Source of the DNA: Candidatus Solibacter sp. | GTDB lineage: Bacteria > Acidobacteriota > Terriglobia > Bryobacterales > Bryobacteraceae | Assembly (NCBI GenBank): GCA_017883345.1 | Contig: JADGNT010000214.1 | Coordinates: forward strand, 1 to 7,700 | Length of the DNA: 7,700 nucleotides | Direction: 5' to 3' | Shown here: piece after piece, positions 6,194-7,700 of the stretch | Numbering within the stretch: position 1 is the first letter of the stretch | How the letters are laid out: every line of letters begins with the position of its first letter | Notes under the pieces: model-generated | What the model was told of the DNA's origin: nothing | The model's input: the letters and a program-made list of their open reading frames with translations, nothing else | Database searches by the model: none | Position numbers and translations under genes: made by a program

Positions 6194-6268
6194 AACCCGG
6201 GGACAGACCCGAACCTCCCCGAGTATCACGCCTTCGAAACGGGGAAACGTCGGGTCTGTCCCCGGGTT
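6194..6268. repeat. 75-bp palindromic element with perfect 19-bp arms (GGGGACAGACCC type)
   Basis: Positions 6194-6212 and 6250-6268 are exact inverted copies, each carrying GGGGACAGACCC or its complement. An inner 5-bp match (CCCCG 6217-6221 with CGGGG 6240-6244) extends the stem, leaving an AT-richer loop. It fills almost the whole gap between the rplI stop (6270) and the dioxygenase start (6187). From memory, GGGGACAGACCC palindromes are REP-like elements linked to RAYT (Y1) transposases in many genomes; no such transposase is in the window. On the minus strand the stem is followed by TTTCTGTC, so it may also act as a weak terminator of the ribosomal operon. Confidence 0.88.
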
Positions 6269-6269
6269 A

Positions 6270-6716
6270 CTACTCTTCTTTGGCGACCACCACGGTGATT
6301 TCCACCGTGACGTCCTTGTGCAGCCGCACCGGCACCTTGTACTCGCCCAACTGCCGGATGGGGTCGTCCAGTTGAATCTTGCGCCGGTCGATGTTGTAGT
6401 CTTGCGCGGACAGAGCTTCAGCGATATCCTTGCTCGTCACCGAGCCGAACAACTGATCGTTCTCGCCGGCCTTTTGCACGATCCGGACGGTCGCCCCGGT
6501 CATGATCTTGGCCAGATCTTCGGCCTCACCCTGAACCTTGACTTCCTTGCGGAGGTGCGCCTGACGTTCCTGCTCCACGATCTTCTTGTTGGATTCGGTG
6601 GCCGCCACGGCCATGCGCTTGGGCAGCAGGAAATTGCGGGCGTACCCCGATGCGACCTTGATTACCTGCCCCCGGACGCCCAACTTTTCGATGTCTTCTC
6701 TGAGAATGACTTCCAT
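6270..6716 (-). CDS. rplI: Large-subunit ribosomal protein bL9
   Basis: The 148-residue protein has the usual bL9 length and two-domain layout. The N-terminal rRNA-binding domain starts MEVILREDIEKLG and contains GYARNFLLPKRMA (residues 24-36). A long central helix (about 41-75) leads to the C-terminal domain with LFGSVTSKDIAEAL. bL9 binds 23S rRNA at the base of the L1 stalk and helps keep reading frame and ribosome spacing. A GGGAGG Shine-Dalgarno sequence sits 4 nt before the ATG, directly after the rpsR stop. It is last in the pth-rpsF-rpsR-rplI unit, and dnaB, which often follows rplI, is absent. The stop lies 1 bp from the palindrome at 6194-6268. Confidence 0.98.
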   Translation of the reverse strand: MEVILREDIEKLGVRGQVIKVASGYARNFLLPKRMAVAATESNKKIVEQERQAHLRKEVKVQGEAEDLAKIMTGATVRIVQKAGENDQLFGSVTSKDIAEALSAQDYNIDRRKIQLDDPIRQLGEYKVPVRLHKDVTVEITVVVAKEE

Positions 6717-6728
6717 ATTTCCTCCCGC

Positions 6729-7028
6729 TTAGAACGCGGCCGCGAACGGCAGCAGCGCGATGTTCCGCGCCTTCTTGATCGCGTCCGTGAGCCGCCGCTG
6801 GTGCGGCGCGCACACGCCCGAAATACGGCGCGGCACAATCTTGCCCCGCTCCGCCACGAAGGCGTGCAGCATTTTCACGTCCTTGTAGTTGATATCGTCG
6901 ATCTTCTCGACGCAGAACCGGCATACCTTCTTGCGCCGGAAATACTGCTTCTTCTGGGTGGCAACCGCCTTGTCGCCGCCGGTGGGGCGCTGCGACGCGC
7001 TGCCTGGTCTTCCTTTAGATTCCGCCAT
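6729..7028 (-). CDS. rpsR: Small-subunit ribosomal protein bS18
   Basis: The product is 99 residues, slightly long because of a basic, glycine-rich, disordered N-terminus (about residues 1-27). The bS18 core follows: [12 protein letters not shown], then [26 protein letters not shown], and [22 protein letters not shown]. It keeps Cys36, Cys39, Cys73 and His76, a CxxC plus CxxH set that suggests the zinc-binding C+ form. bS18 sits on the 30S platform in a heterodimer with bS6, whose gene is immediately upstream (3-nt gap between stop and ATG). A strong GGAGG Shine-Dalgarno sequence lies 8 nt before the ATG, within the end of rpsF. ssb, which separates rpsF and rpsR in many bacteria, is not present. 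Confidence 0.98.
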   Translation of the reverse strand: MAESKGRPGSASQRPTGGDKAVATQKKQYFRRKKVCRFCVEKIDDINYKDVKMLHAFVAERGKIVPRRISGVCAPHQRRLTDAIKKARNIALLPFAAAF

Positions 7029-7031
7029 GGC

Positions 7032-7499
7032 TTATGCCTCCTTCGGCAGGCCCGGAAGGGGCGCGCCCGGTACTGGTCCTGCTGCTGGTGGTTCGGTCAT
7101 CTGCTGCGCCAGGGAAGGCTGCGCCGGAACCGGCGTGGCCGGGGCATTCAGGGCGCGCTTCGCCGCCCGCTTGTCCCGTTCCTTCTTGCGCTTATCCAAC
7201 CGCTTCAGCGTCTCGTCGATGCGCACCGTGAGGAACTTCAGAACCACGTCCGAAACTCGCAGACGGCGTTCCAATTCCTTTACCACCGCCGGCTCCCCCG
7301 AGAACTGGAAGAGCACGTATGTTCCCTCCCGGTACTTGTCCACGCGGTAAGCCAGCCTGCGCTTGCCCCATTTGTCGACTTTGTCTACCGTAGCGCCTGC
7401 CGCGATCAACTGCGTCCGTATGGTTTCTACGAACTGATCGACCTCTTCATCTGGCGCATCCGGCTTTACTATGAACAGCTCTTCGTAAATCCGTGTCAT
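7032..7499 (-). CDS. rpsF: Small-subunit ribosomal protein bS6 with a C-terminal Ala/Pro-rich extension
   Basis: The product is 155 residues. The ferredoxin-like bS6 core is at about residues 1-97: [12 protein letters not shown], then [25 protein letters not shown], then a strand with [10 protein letters not shown]. It binds 16S rRNA together with bS18 on the 30S platform. The tail is longer than in most bS6 proteins. A highly charged basic helix (98-116) is followed by about 40 residues rich in Ala, Pro and Gly and probably disordered. The ATG overlaps the pth stop (ATGA at 7499-7496), so translation is likely coupled to pth. An AGAGGA sequence just before the ATG may serve as Shine-Dalgarno sequence. 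No room remains for a separate leader RNA upstream of rpsF. Confidence 0.97.
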   Translation of the reverse strand: MTRIYEELFIVKPDAPDEEVDQFVETIRTQLIAAGATVDKVDKWGKRRLAYRVDKYREGTYVLFQFSGEPAVVKELERRLRVSDVVLKFLTVRIDETLKRLDKRKKERDKRAAKRALNAPATPVPAQPSLAQQMTEPPAAGPVPGAPLPGLPKEA

Positions 7500-7700
7500 G
7501 CTTCCTCTATGTTTAAGCCTGGGGCGCGACGATTGTATCTCGTCATGGCCTTTTCGACGCCTTCGGCAATTATGGAACGAACCGCGTCGGCCGCGAAGCC
7601 GACGAATTCGTCCAATTCCTTCATTTGCGAGCGCTTGATGGGCGCCAGCACAAATTCCGCGCCATCCCGAATCGGGTGGCCCGGATGAATTCCTAACCGT
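7496..7700 (-). CDS. pth: Peptidyl-tRNA hydrolase, C-terminal part (5' end outside window)
   Basis: The frame runs in from the window edge and gives the last 67 residues of a bacterial Pth-type peptidyl-tRNA hydrolase, which frees tRNA from prematurely released peptidyl-tRNA in the cytosol. Visible family features are the RLGIHPGHP segment, the [17 protein letters not shown] segment (usual form YVL.pf...E), and the closing helix with [13 protein letters not shown], equivalent to the G...AMN.(F/Y)N ending. The catalytic N-terminal residues are not in the window. The gene stops at 7498-7496, overlapping the rpsF start. The pth-rpsF order is seen in several phyla, Acidobacteriota included. Confidence 0.92.
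   Translation of the reverse strand, partial: RLGIHPGHPIRDGAEFVLAPIKRSQMKELDEFVGFAADAVRSIIAEGVEKAMTRYNRRAPGLNIEEA

Noticed and set aside
6188..6229. Dioxygenase start at 6229
   Set aside because: The extra 14 residues are encoded by the palindromic repeat, and the conserved N-terminal strand begins with the Met at 6187.
6186..7688. Plus-strand open frame of 500 codons opposite pth-rpsF-rpsR-rplI
   Set aside because: It runs antisense across four certain genes and the palindrome. Its start lies by the dioxygenase start codon and it has no recognisable motifs. It is a codon-bias artefact.

Overview
This is a high-G+C bacterial window. It is most likely chromosomal and most likely from the Acidobacteriota, probably a Bryobacter/Solibacter-type lineage. 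That assignment is an inference from three things: the gene order pth-rpsF-rpsR-rplI without ssb between rpsF and rpsR, a tandem pair of exported TldD/PmbA-type proteins, and the style of the short intergenic palindromes. No rRNA marker is present to confirm it.

Layout, left to right. (1) Positions 3-344 hold a decayed, truncated remnant of an oligopeptide-type ABC transporter ATPase. (2) Positions 348-1288, plus strand, hold a small membrane-anchored protein of unknown function. It is joined by an ATGA overlap to a DedA/VTT-family membrane protein. (3) Positions 1313-4743, minus strand, hold a two-gene operon of secreted TldD/PmbA-fold proteins. The upstream gene keeps the HExxxH and C-terminal Cys metal site. 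The downstream gene has lost both and looks like the inactive TldE/PmbA-type partner. The operon converges on dedA with only 24 bp between them. (4) Positions 4744-4965 are a non-coding gap with a possible promoter for the TldD pair. (5) Positions 4966-5260, minus strand, hold a small PilZ-like gene whose reading frame appears to be broken by a frameshift. (6) Positions 5264-5338 form a 75-bp interspersed-type palindrome. (7) Positions 5408-6187, minus strand, encode an intact DODA/LigB-type extradiol ring-cleavage dioxygenase. (8) Positions 6194-6268 form a second 75-bp palindrome, with perfect 19-bp arms. (9) Positions 6270-7700, minus strand, hold the ribosomal operon pth (3' part), rpsF, rpsR and rplI.

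How the parts fit together. The ribosomal genes form one tightly packed transcription unit read right to left, probably ending at the 6194-6268 palindrome. The dioxygenase and the broken PilZ gene lie downstream in the same direction. Each is bordered by a palindromic repeat, so this stretch looks like an accessory segment between the housekeeping operon and the TldD pair. The TldD pair is the most functionally interesting part. The classical TldD/TldE complex is a cytoplasmic peptide-maturing protease, but both proteins here carry signal peptides. No precursor peptide or other obvious substrate gene is visible, so no new system can be claimed beyond that observation.
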